Below are positions 7,944 to 18,194 of a stretch of 64,000 nt of DNA, piece by piece. The stretch's first letter is position 1; every line of letters starts with the position of its first letter. Source of the stretch: Marinobacter sp. SS5-14b (GTDB lineage: Bacteria; Pseudomonadota; Gammaproteobacteria; Pseudomonadales; Oleiphilaceae); the NCBI RefSeq assembly GCF_030541005.1, contig NZ_JASSVM010000009.1, positions 54,896 through 118,895 on the forward strand, written 5' to 3'. A program made the position numbers and the translations under genes. The notes under the pieces were generated by a model. It did no database searches, was not told the DNA's origin, and saw nothing but the letters and a program-made list of their open reading frames with translations.

Positions 7944-9128
7944 ATGGATGAATCTATACTGGTCGTGAACTGCGGCAGTTCCTCCCTTAAACTCGCTCTG
8001 TTCGACAAACACCTTCAAAAAAAAGCCTCGGCTTTAGCTGAAAAACTGGGCAAGCAGGATGCAAGCGCCCGTATTTCCGGCGATCAACAGCCCGTTCAGC
8101 TCCCAGCCGATGCTAATTACAAACAAGCACTTCAGGCACTGATCGAAGCCTTCCGTAACAGGGACCTTCTCTCCGGTGAACCCATGGCGGTTGGTCACAG
8201 GGTTGTTCACGGAGGGGAAACCTTTCGGGAGGCAGCCTTAATCTCCCCGGCCACCATCTCTGCCATTCGCGGCTGTGCCGACCTTGCACCGCTGCACAAT
8301 CCGGTAAACCTGGCTGGCATTGAAGCCATGCGGGCACTGTTCCCGACCACCCCCCAGGTTGCCGTATTCGATACCGCCTATCACCAAACATTGCCGCAAA
8401 GGGCCTATCGTTACGCGCTGCCGGAGCACTGCTACAAGGACTGGGGTATTCGTCGTTATGGCTTCCATGGCACCAGCCATTACTTCATGGCTCAGGAAGC
8501 GGCCAGGTTGCTGAACAAAACACCGGCAACCACGTCCATCATCTCGGCTCACCTGGGCAACGGCTGCAGTATCACCGCCATCAAAGACGGGCTGAGTGTC
8601 GATACCAGTATGGGGCTGACACCACTTGAAGGACTGGTGATGGGAACACGAAGTGGCGATGTTGACCCTGGCCTGTTTGACTATCTCGCAAGCCGGGGGG
8701 TCAGCGCGGACCAGGCACATCACATGCTGAACAACGACAGTGGTTTGCTGGGCCTGTCCGGACAAACCAACGACATGCGCTCACTGTGCGAGCTGGCAGA
8801 CCATGGCCACGAACCCTCCAGCCTGGCCATCGATGTTTTCTGCTTCAGGCTCGCACGCTATCTAGGCGCTATGACCGCGTCACTCACTCACCTGGATGCC
8901 GTCGTATTCACTGGAGGCATTGGTGAAAACAGTGCCCGAATTCGCGCTGAAACCATCCGGCATATGCGCCTGATGGGGCTTGAGCTTGACCCGGAACTGA
9001 ACCGTCATAACGGGAAGCTGAGTGATGGCCGAATCAATAGCCCCGATTCCCGTTTTCCCGTTCTCGTTATTCCAACCAACGAAGAATTGGTCATTGCCCG
9101 TGAAGCTGGCCGGATGGCCGCAATTTAA
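7944..9128 (+). CDS. ackA: Acetate kinase
   Basis: 394 aa, normal length. Converts acetyl phosphate + ADP to acetate + ATP (reversible) in the cytoplasm. Family motifs are all present: VVNCGSSSLK near the N-terminus, GHRVVHGG, FDTAYH, GFHGTSH, AHLGNGCSI, TRSGDVDPG and GGIGENS. Followed after 28 bp by pta, the usual pairing for acetyl-CoA/acetate interconversion. The upstream neighbour is the c-di-GMP gene, 20 bp away. Confidence 0.97.
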   Translation: MDESILVVNCGSSSLKLALFDKHLQKKASALAEKLGKQDASARISGDQQPVQLPADANYKQALQALIEAFRNRDLLSGEPMAVGHRVVHGGETFREAALISPATISAIRGCADLAPLHNPVNLAGIEAMRALFPTTPQVAVFDTAYHQTLPQRAYRYALPEHCYKDWGIRRYGFHGTSHYFMAQEAARLLNKTPATTSIISAHLGNGCSITAIKDGLSVDTSMGLTPLEGLVMGTRSGDVDPGLFDYLASRGVSADQAHHMLNNDSGLLGLSGQTNDMRSLCELADHGHEPSSLAIDVFCFRLARYLGAMTASLTHLDAVVFTGGIGENSARIRAETIRHMRLMGLELDPELNRHNGKLSDGRINSPDSRFPVLVIPTNEELVIAREAGRMAAI

Positions 9129-9156
9129 AACCCAAGGATGAATACTGGAACTAGCC

Positions 9157-11310
9157 ATGGCAAAAAGTCTATTTATTGCGCCCACCTCAATGAACTCCGG
9201 CCTGACCTCCGTCTGTCTCGGCCTGCTTCGAGCACTTGAGCGGGAGGGTGTAAGTGTCGGTTTTTACAAACCCTTCAGCCAGTCCGTCCACCGGGGTGAA
9301 GCCCTCCATAATGATGGCAAAGATTCGTCGGTCGCATTTGTACGATCACACAGCCACCTTGAGCTACCGGACCCGATTCCACTCAAGCAGGCCCAGCAGC
9401 TGTTAAACCACGGCAAGGCTGACCTGCTAATGGAAACCGTTGTAGGGGAATACCAGAAAGTCTCCAGCGAAGTAGACGTGGTGATCATTGAGGGGCTGGT
9501 TCCTGACCGTAGCGAAGCCTACATCGCCCGGTTGAACGTCGAAGTGGCTCGTAACCTGGGCTCTGAGGTTATCCTGGTTAGCACGCCAGAAAGCTGCACC
9601 CCCGAGGAGTTGGACGAAGACCTGGACTTCTCCGCTCGCCTGTTTGCAGCGCCATCGGACCCGGATGTGATTGCGGTTATTCTCAACAAGGTAGGCGAAC
9701 CCAAAAAATCTGGCATGGCGCTGGATTTCCAGACACAGGAAGATGTGCAAGCCATTGATTTCCAGTCTGCCTGCAAAGTATTTTCCTCTGGCCGATTTCA
9801 CCTGCTGGGACAGATCCCCTGGCAACCGCAACTTCTGGCACCGCGTGTGTCAGACGTTGCCCGGGAGCTGGGTATCAAGGTTCTGCATGAAGGCCAGATG
9901 CACAGCCGTCGTGTTCAAAAGGTATCTGTGTGTGCCCGCACCATCCGCCACATGACCGACACCCTCAAACCCGGCACTCTGCTCGTTACGCCGGGCGACC
10001 GGGAAGATATTGTCGTCACCACCGCTGTTGCTGCCCTTAACGGCGTGCCGTTGGCCGGGCTGATGCTGACAGGCGGACTGATGCCGGATGACAAGGTTAT
10101 TGAGCTGTGCCGCCGTGCACTGGATACCGGCCTTCCGGTTCTCAGCTCCGAGAACAATACCTACGAAACCGCACACATGCTGGCAAGCCTGTCTTCAGCC
10201 ATTCCCATTGATGATCCGGAGCGGGTTGAACAGGCGATGGAATCGGTTGCCCGAACCATAGACACTGCCTGGCTCGAAGAGCACCTGAAAGTTCAGCGCC
10301 AGCGCCGGTTGTCTCCGCCGGCGTTCCGGTATCAGTTGTCGGAGCGTGCCCGAGCGGCCGACAAACGGATCGTGTTGCCCGAAGGCAGCGAGCCAAGAAC
10401 GGTCCAGGCGGCCATCATCTGCCATCAGCGCCGACTGGCGCGCTGTGCGCTGATCGGCAATCCTCAGGAAATAGCATCTGTGGCGGCCTCTCTCGGTGTC
10501 GAAATACCCGACGACATGGAGATCATCGACCCCCCGACGGTCCGTGAGCGCTACATTGCGCCCATGGTGGAGTTGCGCAAGCACAAAGGGCTCACGGCTG
10601 ATCAGGCAGAGGCCATGCTGGAAGACAACGTGGTACTCGGCACCATGATGGTTGCCATGGATGAAGCCGACGGGCTTGTATCAGGCGCGATTCATACAAC
10701 CGCAAACACGGTGCGCCCTGCCCTTCAGCTGATTAAAACCCACGACAACGCCAAAGTTGTGTCGTCGGTGTTCTTCATGCTGCTGCCACAGCAGGTTCTA
10801 GTGTACGGCGACTGCGCCATCAACCCTGATCCGGATGCTGAAGCGCTGGCGGATATCGCGATACAAAGCGCGGAGTCTGCAGAAGCTTTCGGCATTGAGC
10901 CGGTGGTTGCGATGATCAGTTACAGCACGGGTGAATCCGGTACCGGCGAGGATGTGGATAAGGTTCGCGAGGCAACGCGTATAGCCCGGGAGCGCAGACC
11001 AGACCTGCTGATCGATGGTCCGTTACAGTACGATGCGGCCGTCATCGAAAGCGTGGGAAGATCAAAAGCGCCCGGCAGCAAGGTGGCAGGAAAGGCCACG
11101 GTCTTCGTGTTCCCTGATCTGAACACCGGCAACACCACCTACAAGGCCGTACAACGGAGCGCCAATGTCGTGAGTGTTGGTCCTATGCTTCAGGGCCTGC
11201 GGAAACCCGTCAATGATCTGTCCCGCGGTGCGCTGGTGGAGGATATTGTGTTCACCATTGCACTGACAGCCGTACAAGCCAAACAGGTGGCCGACGCCGG
11301 AGCGGCATAA
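9157..11310 (+). CDS. pta: Phosphate acetyltransferase (long form)
   Basis: 717 aa, the long three-part Pta. It has an N-terminal P-loop-like (BioD-related) domain starting MAKSLFIAPTSMNSG, a middle DRTGG domain (~residues 220-335), and a C-terminal catalytic phosphotransacetylase domain from about residue 390. The catalytic part shows RIVLPEGSEPRT, SGAIHTTANTVRP, GPLQYDAA and FVFPDLNTGNTTYKAVQR. It interconverts acetyl-CoA and acetyl phosphate. Second gene of the ackA-pta unit; convergent with der. Confidence 0.97.
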   Translation: MAKSLFIAPTSMNSGLTSVCLGLLRALEREGVSVGFYKPFSQSVHRGEALHNDGKDSSVAFVRSHSHLELPDPIPLKQAQQLLNHGKADLLMETVVGEYQKVSSEVDVVIIEGLVPDRSEAYIARLNVEVARNLGSEVILVSTPESCTPEELDEDLDFSARLFAAPSDPDVIAVILNKVGEPKKSGMALDFQTQEDVQAIDFQSACKVFSSGRFHLLGQIPWQPQLLAPRVSDVARELGIKVLHEGQMHSRRVQKVSVCARTIRHMTDTLKPGTLLVTPGDREDIVVTTAVAALNGVPLAGLMLTGGLMPDDKVIELCRRALDTGLPVLSSENNTYETAHMLASLSSAIPIDDPERVEQAMESVARTIDTAWLEEHLKVQRQRRLSPPAFRYQLSERARAADKRIVLPEGSEPRTVQAAIICHQRRLARCALIGNPQEIASVAASLGVEIPDDMEIIDPPTVRERYIAPMVELRKHKGLTADQAEAMLEDNVVLGTMMVAMDEADGLVSGAIHTTANTVRPALQLIKTHDNAKVVSSVFFMLLPQQVLVYGDCAINPDPDAEALADIAIQSAESAEAFGIEPVVAMISYSTGESGTGEDVDKVREATRIARERRPDLLIDGPLQYDAAVIESVGRSKAPGSKVAGKATVFVFPDLNTGNTTYKAVQRSANVVSVGPMLQGLRKPVNDLSRGALVEDIVFTIALTAVQAKQVADAGAA

Positions 11311-11323
11311 GCTGCGCTCCGGC
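11296..11323. terminator. Hairpin at the pta/der convergence (weak terminator)
   Basis: Nine-bp perfect stem GCCGGAGCG/CGCTCCGGC spanning the pta stop codon, with no T-tract on either side. It may slow both converging transcripts, but is not a canonical intrinsic terminator. Confidence 0.4.
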
Positions 11324-11345
11324 ACCAGGCCAGCAACCCGGCTGA

Positions 11346-12767
11346 TCAGCGTTTGACGCTTTTCTGCCGGGTTTTCTTTACCGTACGGCCTTTCTTGATA
11401 TCGTTATCTTTTTTCACTTTCTGCCTGGGCGTAAGCCGATCGACCTTATGGGCGAACGGGTTTTCACCACCCCGGAATTCAAACCGGATAGGCGAACCAA
11501 CCACCTTCAAAACTTTTCGGAACGTGTTCTCAAGATAGCGTTTGTAAGCCCCGGGCAAAGAATCCACCTGGTTGCCGTGAACCACCACGATAGGCGGATT
11601 GGAGCCGCCCTGGTGAGCATAGCGGAGCTTGATGCGCCGTCCGTGCACCATCGGCGGCTGATGTTGGGCCACCGCATCTTCAAGAATGGCGGTCAAACGA
11701 TTGGTTGGCCACTTGGCCATCGCGGACTCATAGCAGGCCTGAACCGAATCATACATCGTGCCAACGCCCGTGCCGTGCAGCGCCGAAATATAGTATTTAT
11801 CTGCGTAATCGAGAAAATCCAGGCGACGAGCAACCTGCTCTTTGACCTTGGCCCGGTCCTCCGGGTCCATGCCGTCCCACTTATTAACCGCAATCACCAA
11901 TGAGCGGCCGGCGTCCAGAACAAAGCCAATCAGGTGAAGATCCTGATCCACCAGGCCTTCGCGAGCGTCGATAACCAATATGACAACATGTGCATCATCA
12001 ATGGCCTGCAGCGTTTTGATGATGGAGAACTTTTCAACGGTTTCCCGCACATTCTTGCGCCGCCGGACACCCGCTGTATCAATCAGCGTGTATTGATGCC
12101 CATGCCGCTCATAGGGAATGTAAATGCTGTCCCTGGTAGTGCCCGGCATGTCATAAACAACAACCCGCTCTTCACCCAGCATCCGGTTAACCAGTGTGGA
12201 TTTCCCGACATTCGGCCGGCCTACAATGCCAATGCGAATTCCGGGATAGCGGTCTGCCCTATCCTGCTCATCGAGGTCTTCAGGCGCAGGAAGTAACAGT
12301 TCCAACATCGATCGAATACCACGGTTATGGGCCGCAGCAATCATGAAGATGGATTCAAATCCCAACTTATAAAAATCGGCGGCGGCAACGTCCGGATCCT
12401 GCCCGTCGGTCTTGTTTACCACCAGGTGCGCCGGCTTGCCAGAGCGACGCAAGTGGTCGGCAATAACTTCGTCTCCGGCGGTCAGGCCTGCACGGCCATC
12501 CACCAGAAATAACACGATATCCGCCTCTTCGATGGCTTGAAGAGACTGGCGCGCCATCTCGGAATCCAGCCCTGCTTCCTGACCTGTCAGACCACCGGTG
12601 TCGATGACGATGAACTTGCGCTCCTCAGAGTGTCCCTCGCCGTACTTTCTGTCACGGGTCAGGCCCGGGAAATCGGCGACCAATGCATCACGGGAGCGGG
12701 TCATCTGATTGAACAGGGTGGACTTGCCTACGTTTGGGCGTCCTACAAGGGCAATAACTGGGGTCAT
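11346..12767 (-). CDS. der: Ribosome assembly GTPase Der (EngA)
   Basis: 473 aa. Two tandem GTPase domains: G1 motifs GRPNVGKST at residues ~8 and ~183; DTGG and DTAGV switch II motifs; NKTD and NKWD guanine-specificity motifs. A C-terminal KH-like domain and a lysine/arginine-rich tail follow. Der matures the 50S subunit and is essential in E. coli. It is the last gene of the hisS-yfgM-bamB-der run; the gap to bamB holds only a short hairpin. Confidence 0.97.
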   Translation of the reverse strand: MTPVIALVGRPNVGKSTLFNQMTRSRDALVADFPGLTRDRKYGEGHSEERKFIVIDTGGLTGQEAGLDSEMARQSLQAIEEADIVLFLVDGRAGLTAGDEVIADHLRRSGKPAHLVVNKTDGQDPDVAAADFYKLGFESIFMIAAAHNRGIRSMLELLLPAPEDLDEQDRADRYPGIRIGIVGRPNVGKSTLVNRMLGEERVVVYDMPGTTRDSIYIPYERHGHQYTLIDTAGVRRRKNVRETVEKFSIIKTLQAIDDAHVVILVIDAREGLVDQDLHLIGFVLDAGRSLVIAVNKWDGMDPEDRAKVKEQVARRLDFLDYADKYYISALHGTGVGTMYDSVQACYESAMAKWPTNRLTAILEDAVAQHQPPMVHGRRIKLRYAHQGGSNPPIVVVHGNQVDSLPGAYKRYLENTFRKVLKVVGSPIRFEFRGGENPFAHKVDRLTPRQKVKKDNDIKKGRTVKKTRQKSVKR

Positions 12768-12794
12768 AATTGTCTGCTATACAGAGAAACAGAA

Positions 12795-12812
12795 ACCCGG
12801 CCGTAGCCGGGT
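12795..12812. terminator. Short hairpin between bamB and der
   Basis: Stem ACCCGGC/GCCGGGT with loop of 4 nt, followed on the minus strand by TTCTGTTTC. It is a weak terminator or attenuator and may lower der transcription relative to bamB. Confidence 0.4.
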
Positions 12813-12827
12813 AAATTCAGTGGGCGG

Positions 12828-13997
12828 TCAGTCGTTCTGTTCAAGTTTCAAAACCGACATTTTGCCGCCGTTGCCATAAACCAGAAGGTTACCATTACTC
12901 AGCACCTGAACGGGTACGCGGATACCGTCACTGTCAAATTTCGACTGCCCCACCAAGCTGCCATCTTCCATCGACAAAACGTGCAGGTAACCTTCAAAAT
13001 CCCCAACCACGAGGTAATCGCCAGAGACCGCAGGCCTCGTGATCTGACGCCAGGCCAGATCACTCTGCACCCATAACTCCCGGCGGTCACTGCCTCTCAA
13101 GGCGACTACATCGCCGTTGGCAGCGGCCAGAAAAATATTGCCGTTGCCGATTGCCGGGGCGTAGAAACTTGAGGCGCTGCGGCTCCAGATTTCCTGACCG
13201 GTACGAATATCAATCAGTGCCAGCTTGCCCTGGTAACCAACCACCATAAGCGCGGAATCAAGTACCAGGGGCGTGCCACCGATATCCACCAGGCGCTCAA
13301 GCTCAGTACGCCCCTGGGGCTGACCTACTTCGTATTGCCAGACCGGTTGACCCGATGCCGCTGTCAGAGCAATCACACGGCCATTGGCGAAAGACGCAAT
13401 TACGATGTCCCCGCCAACCAGGGGCGCCGCCGCTGCACGCACGGTAAGCACCGGAACCTGCGCTTCATACTGCCAGAGCCGTTCACCTTTGTTTGTGTCA
13501 AACCCGATCACACGACCGTCGGTTGTCTGAACCACCACCAACGACCCATTGGACTGTGGCGCCGCCAAAACTTCTGTTGGCAAACTCACACGCCAGGCTT
13601 CGCTGCCATCTTCACTGGATAACGCGATCAGCTCGGCATCTCGGGTCACCAGATAGAGCTGACGGGCATCAGCTCCCGGGCCGGCAAAAATCCGGTCATC
13701 CAGCTCCTTTTTCCAGACGGCCTTACCGTTGTCCGCGCCAACCGAAACCACCACGCCATCTGCCGATGCCGCATAGATCACATCGCCGGCATACAGGGGT
13801 GCCAGTTGCAGGAATTCATCATCGTGACCATCACCAACAGATAGGCTCCAGGCCCGATCAAAACCGACCGTCGCTTCAATCTCCGGCACCGGAACCGGCT
13901 GCTCAAACGTATCGTTTGTGCTGCACCCGGCAAGCACCAGCATCAGAACAGATACTGCCGAAAGAATGCCAAGCCGTCTGTTCAGCCTAAAAGGCAT
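12828..13997 (-). CDS. bamB: Outer membrane assembly lipoprotein BamB
   Basis: 389 aa. Lipoprotein signal with lipobox LVLAGC (Cys25), then an eight-bladed PQQ-like beta-propeller. Repeated blade motifs include GVVVSVGADNGKAVWK, GRVIGFDTNKGERLWQ, GRVIALTAASGQPVWQ and GDVVALRGSDRRELW. BamB is a periplasmic-face subunit of the BAM complex that inserts outer membrane proteins. The ATG at 13997 overlaps the yfgM stop as TGATG, indicating translational coupling; a TTG one codon upstream is less likely. Confidence 0.95.
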   Translation of the reverse strand: MPFRLNRRLGILSAVSVLMLVLAGCSTNDTFEQPVPVPEIEATVGFDRAWSLSVGDGHDDEFLQLAPLYAGDVIYAASADGVVVSVGADNGKAVWKKELDDRIFAGPGADARQLYLVTRDAELIALSSEDGSEAWRVSLPTEVLAAPQSNGSLVVVQTTDGRVIGFDTNKGERLWQYEAQVPVLTVRAAAAPLVGGDIVIASFANGRVIALTAASGQPVWQYEVGQPQGRTELERLVDIGGTPLVLDSALMVVGYQGKLALIDIRTGQEIWSRSASSFYAPAIGNGNIFLAAANGDVVALRGSDRRELWVQSDLAWRQITRPAVSGDYLVVGDFEGYLHVLSMEDGSLVGQSKFDSDGIRVPVQVLSNGNLLVYGNGGKMSVLKLEQND

Positions 13998-14650
13998 CAA
14001 GCGCCCTCCCCGACACCGAGGTCAGAAAGCTTGAGTTCAAGCAAACCGCCATTGCCTTGTTGCCCCTGTTCCCGGGCATCGAGATAGGCTTTCCGGGCAC
14101 CTTCGGTATCACCCATGGCCATCAGTATGTCACCTCTGAGCTCAGAGAAAATGGCCGTGAAGGCATCCGCTTCGCCGGCACTCTCCAATGTCTTGAGAGC
14201 CACTTCGTTCTGACCAGCCGCAAACTGTGCTCTGGCGAGACGGTTACGGATAACCAATGACAAAGCCTGGTAATCCTTCGCCTGGTCCAACGCCCACTGC
14301 AAAGATTCCGCTGCAGCCTCCGGATCATTCTGTTCCGCCATCTGTTGGCGAGCCAGAACCAGATTTCCGTAGATCGCATAAGCACTGGTAGCATGCTCGT
14401 TTCGCAAGGTCTCAGCCACAAACGCCACGGTTTCATCGCTGGACTCATCACTCGCCGTGAATGCGCTCAACAACGTCGTAAACTGGTTTGCCGCTTCTGC
14501 ACGCTGCTGGTCTTGATGGCTTTGCCAGCCCTGCCAGCCAAAGACAATCGCAAGGGCTGCACCGATACCAATCAGCAGCGAACTGCCGTTCTTTTTCCAC
14601 CAATCTTTGATCGCCTGAACCTGTTCTTCTTCGGTGCGCAACTCAGCCAT
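13997..14650 (-). CDS. yfgM: YfgM/RcsF-like ancillary SecYEG chaperone (DUF2133 TPR protein)
   Basis: 217 aa. Begins with the family motif RTEEEQVQAIKDWWKKNG, then a single membrane anchor (SLLIGIGAALAIVFGWQGW, ~23-41), then a periplasmic TPR-like domain. In E. coli, YfgM is an inner-membrane protein at the SecYEG translocon that works with PpiD. Located between hisS and bamB, as in most gammaproteobacteria, and overlapping bamB by one base. Confidence 0.9.
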   Translation of the reverse strand: MAELRTEEEQVQAIKDWWKKNGSSLLIGIGAALAIVFGWQGWQSHQDQQRAEAANQFTTLLSAFTASDESSDETVAFVAETLRNEHATSAYAIYGNLVLARQQMAEQNDPEAAAESLQWALDQAKDYQALSLVIRNRLARAQFAAGQNEVALKTLESAGEADAFTAIFSELRGDILMAMGDTEGARKAYLDAREQGQQGNGGLLELKLSDLGVGEGA

Positions 14651-14698
14651 GAAAACTCCTGTTATTGATTTATAGTTGCCTGATAGCAGTTCGGTTAA

Positions 14699-15973
14699 TC
14701 ACACAAGCTCTGCAAGTACCCTGGCCAGGTCTGCCTGCGGCACGTCCTGCTGAGGTTGGTCATCCCGCAGTGGTTTGAGCCCTGCGGTTCCATTCGCCAA
14801 TTCGTTTTCGCCAAGAATAACCGCGTAACGGGCTCCGCTGCGATCCGCTTTTTTCATCTGGCTTTTAAAACTGCCACCACCACAATGAGTGACTACAACT
14901 CTCCCCGGAAGCTCGTTACGAAGCCTGTCCGCCACGGCCATCGCCGATGCAATCACCGGGTCTCCCATGGCAGTAACATAGATATCCGCTGCGTTATTCA
15001 CCTCGTCGGGCACCAGCCCCAGGGTTTCCAGCAGCAGAATCAACCGTTCCAGACCCATTGCAAATCCGACCGCCACTGTTGATTTTCCACCCAACTGCTC
15101 AACCAGGCCATCATAACGGCCACCGGCGCATATTGTGCCCTGCGCGCCGAGGCTTTGGGTGACCCACTCAAATACCGTTTTCCCGTAGTAGTCCAGGCCC
15201 CGAACCAACGCTGGATTGACCGTATAAGTCACGCCTGCGGCATCCAGCAGTGCTTTGAGCTGCTCAAAGTGACGTTGGGACTCATCGTCCGGATACTCGC
15301 TGAGACTGGGCGCGCCTTCGAGAAGTTTGCGGGTCTGAGGGTCTTTGCTGTCGAGAATTCGAAGCGGATTGGTGGTCAGCCGGCGCTTGCTGTCTTCATC
15401 CAGCTGGTCCCGGAATTGTTCAAGGTAGCTGACCAGCGCGTCCCGATAGACTTTGCGGGATTCACTGGTGCCAATGGAATTGATTTCCAGGCTCGCGTGG
15501 TCCTCAAGCCCGAACGCCGCCCACAGACGGGCCGTTAACACCAGCAGTTCGGCATCAATGTCCGGACCGGCCATGCCGAAGCATTCCACTCCGATTTGAT
15601 GAAACTGACGGTACCGCCCTTTCTGTGGACGCTCATGACGAAACATCGGGCCGGTATACCAGAGCCGGCGCGTCTGATTGAACAGCAGACCGTGCTCTTC
15701 CGCAGCCCGGACACAACCTGCCGTGCCTTCAGGCCGCAAGGTAAGGCTGTCACCATTCCGGTCGTCGAAGGTATACATCTCTTTCTCGACGATGTCCGTC
15801 ACTTCGCCAATGGAACGCTTGAACAGTTCGGTCTGTTCCACAATCGGCATGCGGATTTCCTGATAGCCGTACTGAGCGAGAACTTTTCGAACCGTTGATT
15901 CAACATACTGCCAGACGGGTGTCTGGTCCGGAAGGATATCGTTCATCCCCCGAATTGCCTGAATTTTAGCCAA
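14699..15973 (-). CDS. hisS: Histidyl-tRNA synthetase (TTG start)
   Basis: 424 aa class II aminoacyl-tRNA synthetase, normal length. N-terminus [14 protein letters not shown], motif 2 region [16 protein letters not shown], histidine-specific [16 protein letters not shown] and C-terminal anticodon-binding domain. The conserved N-terminus is reached only by starting at TTG (15973-15971), with CAGGG about 7 nt upstream; no in-frame ATG or GTG fits, so a rare start codon is likely. Between ispG and yfgM in the usual order. Confidence 0.95.
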   Translation of the reverse strand: MAKIQAIRGMNDILPDQTPVWQYVESTVRKVLAQYGYQEIRMPIVEQTELFKRSIGEVTDIVEKEMYTFDDRNGDSLTLRPEGTAGCVRAAEEHGLLFNQTRRLWYTGPMFRHERPQKGRYRQFHQIGVECFGMAGPDIDAELLVLTARLWAAFGLEDHASLEINSIGTSESRKVYRDALVSYLEQFRDQLDEDSKRRLTTNPLRILDSKDPQTRKLLEGAPSLSEYPDDESQRHFEQLKALLDAAGVTYTVNPALVRGLDYYGKTVFEWVTQSLGAQGTICAGGRYDGLVEQLGGKSTVAVGFAMGLERLILLLETLGLVPDEVNNAADIYVTAMGDPVIASAMAVADRLRNELPGRVVVTHCGGGSFKSQMKKADRSGARYAVILGENELANGTAGLKPLRDDQPQQDVPQADLARVLAELV

Positions 15974-16012
15974 AGTAAAACCCTGATTGCTTCTTGAATT
16001 AGTGTGGAGCGC

Positions 16013-17131
16013 TCAATCTGTCGACTTTGCGATAACCAACTCTTCCTGATCCTGTCGCCGCGAAACTTCTTCGCGAATCAGTCGCTCCAGGTCATCCGTC
16101 AGAGTGGCGTTGTCCAGCTTTTGGTTCGGCTTGCCCGCCAGATAGAACAGGTTCTTCGGAGTGCCACCGGTCAGGCCGATATCCGCTTCTCTTGCTTCGC
16201 CGGGCCCATTGACGATGCAGCCGATAATCGCAACATCCAGGGAGGTATTAACGTCTTCCAGGCGTGCTTCCAGATCATTCATGGTCTGGATCACATCAAA
16301 ATTCTGCCGTGAACAGCTCGGGCAAGCGATAAAGTTGATACCGCGACTGCGCAACCGAAGGCTTTTCAGGATGTCAAAGCCGACTTTGATTTCCTGCACC
16401 GGGTCTGCCGCGAGAGACACCCGGATCGTGTCGCCAATACCGTCCATCAACAACATACCCAGACCAATAGACGACTTCACCGTGCCGGAACGAAAACCAC
16501 CGGCTTCGGTAATGCCCAGGTGCAGAGGCTGCTCAATCTGGGCCGCAATCAACCGGTAGGCCGCCACTGTCATAAACACTTCCGAGGCTTTCAGGCTGAC
16601 CTTGAAGTTCTGGAAATCGTGACGATCCAGGATATCAATGTGCCGCATGGCAGACTCTACAAGTGCTTCCGGTGTAGGTTCACCGTATTTTCGCTGCAAC
16701 GCTTTTTCCAGGGAGCCGGCGTTCACACCGATTCGAATGGGAATATTGCGGTCCTTAGCGGCATTGATCACCGCACTTACCCGGTCATCCCGGCCGATGT
16801 TGCCAGGATTGATCCGCAGGCAGTCAACGCCCAGCTCCGCGACCCGCAATGCTATTTTATGATCGAAATGAATATCGGCCACCAAGGGCACAGAGACCTG
16901 CTGCCGGATTTTACCGAAAGCCTCAGCCGCATCCATGGAAGGAACCGATACCCGTACGATATCCGCTCCAGCTTCCTGGATTGCATTGATCTGGGCCACG
17001 GTTGCAGCGACATCGCAGGTATTTGTGTTGGTCATGCTCTGAACCGCGATGGGCGCATCACCACCTACCGGCACATCACCAACCATGATTTGCCGGGATT
17101 TACGTCTTTTGATCGGGGAATCTTGTTTCAT
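16013..17131 (-). CDS. ispG: 4-hydroxy-3-methylbut-2-enyl diphosphate synthase IspG (GcpE)
   Basis: 372 aa. Reduces methylerythritol cyclodiphosphate to HMBPP in the MEP isoprenoid pathway using a 4Fe-4S cluster. Cluster cysteines are visible in [11 protein letters not shown] and [11 protein letters not shown]. The N-terminal TIM-barrel begins [16 protein letters not shown] at 17131. Follows the rodZ-like gene by 34 bp and precedes hisS by 39 bp; probably one operon. Confidence 0.97.
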   Translation of the reverse strand: MKQDSPIKRRKSRQIMVGDVPVGGDAPIAVQSMTNTNTCDVAATVAQINAIQEAGADIVRVSVPSMDAAEAFGKIRQQVSVPLVADIHFDHKIALRVAELGVDCLRINPGNIGRDDRVSAVINAAKDRNIPIRIGVNAGSLEKALQRKYGEPTPEALVESAMRHIDILDRHDFQNFKVSLKASEVFMTVAAYRLIAAQIEQPLHLGITEAGGFRSGTVKSSIGLGMLLMDGIGDTIRVSLAADPVQEIKVGFDILKSLRLRSRGINFIACPSCSRQNFDVIQTMNDLEARLEDVNTSLDVAIIGCIVNGPGEAREADIGLTGGTPKNLFYLAGKPNQKLDNATLTDDLERLIREEVSRRQDQEELVIAKSTD

Positions 17132-17165
17132 TGACGGGAACCAACAATCTGTCCGGGCGTTAGGT

Positions 17166-18194
17166 TCAGGGTTCGAGCGTGAACTCTGATCTGTTATTCA
17201 CTACACGAAAACTGTCCATTTCAAGGGGTTCTCCCTGAAACTGGATAGCTTCGACGGCGTTCATTGCTCCGACAACCACCTTGAGAGGCGGCACACCGGT
17301 TACATCCAGCCTGTCACCTTCTCGCCTCAGCGCACTGGCCAGACGCTGTCCGGTCGCATCGGTCACCTGAATCCAGCAATCCGCACTGAAGGTCATTTCC
17401 AGGCGCGCAGTGGATGACGAGGCTGATTGTGCGACTTCGGGCTCAGCAGGCACTGCTTCAGGCTCGATAGCGGACTGTTGCTCAGCGGTAACCGGCAAAC
17501 CTGTTCCTTCCTGCAGGTCCACGTCATCACCGCTCACCATTGTAGGCTCAGGCTGTTCAAGTTGTTCTTCGCTCGGTGCACCATCAACAACCGGCGGCAC
17601 TTGTTCAGAAACCTCGTTAGCCGATTCCTCTACCGAAACCGAAAACTCCGTCTCTTCAGCCGGGCCCGCTTCCTCTTCGGAGCCTTCGGTCAGGGGGCTA
17701 CCGGCAACGGCCTGTTCGGAAGGCACTTCAACAGAGTCCGTGGCTTCTGCCGGCTCTTCGGCCAGGCCAGCGTCTTGCCCTGACAAAAAGTAAAATGCGC
17801 CATAGCCCGCCAAAGCAAGCAGAATAACAACCAGCAAAGCCTTGGCCAACTGCCGCTTTCTTTCTCTGCGGCGTTCAATATTAGCTAAAGGGTGAGCTTG
17901 TTGCTCCTCCTCCCTCTGCTGGCGGATGGGCGCCAATTCTGCATCCAGGTCACGAATCAGTGCGTCACCATCCAGATCAACCTGGCGAGCGTATGCTCTG
18001 ATATAACCTTTCAGAAACAGTTCTGTATCTATCTTGCTGTAATCTCCGGCTTCAATCGCCTGGATAATTGACGACCGGAGATGCTGCTGGTCAGCAATCT
18101 CGGAGATACTCAGCCCTTTGAGCTCTCTCGCTCGCTGTAACTGCTGGCCGACGGGCCCTGCCGCTACCGATGTTTCCTGCTGTTCACTGCCCAT
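17166..18194 (-). CDS. rodZ: RodZ-like cytoskeletal membrane protein
   Basis: 342 aa. N-terminal Cro/HTH_25 domain ([18 protein letters not shown]), one TM helix (about residues 118-137, [18 protein letters not shown]), a long acidic linker rich in E, P, S and A (~140-260), and a periplasmic DUF4115 domain ending in [14 protein letters not shown]. RodZ links MreB to the cell-elongation machinery. The ATG at 18194 lies inside the end of pilF (11-bp overlap); a TTG two codons earlier is possible. Same pilF-rodZ-ispG order as Pseudomonas. Confidence 0.9.
   Translation of the reverse strand: MGSEQQETSVAAGPVGQQLQRARELKGLSISEIADQQHLRSSIIQAIEAGDYSKIDTELFLKGYIRAYARQVDLDGDALIRDLDAELAPIRQQREEEQQAHPLANIERRRERKRQLAKALLVVILLALAGYGAFYFLSGQDAGLAEEPAEATDSVEVPSEQAVAGSPLTEGSEEEAGPAEETEFSVSVEESANEVSEQVPPVVDGAPSEEQLEQPEPTMVSGDDVDLQEGTGLPVTAEQQSAIEPEAVPAEPEVAQSASSSTARLEMTFSADCWIQVTDATGQRLASALRREGDRLDVTGVPPLKVVVGAMNAVEAIQFQGEPLEMDSFRVVNNRSEFTLEP

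Noticed and set aside
13493..13990. 165-codon plus-strand open frame opposite bamB
   Set aside because: Antisense shadow of bamB and its neighbour with no family similarity or ribosome-binding site.
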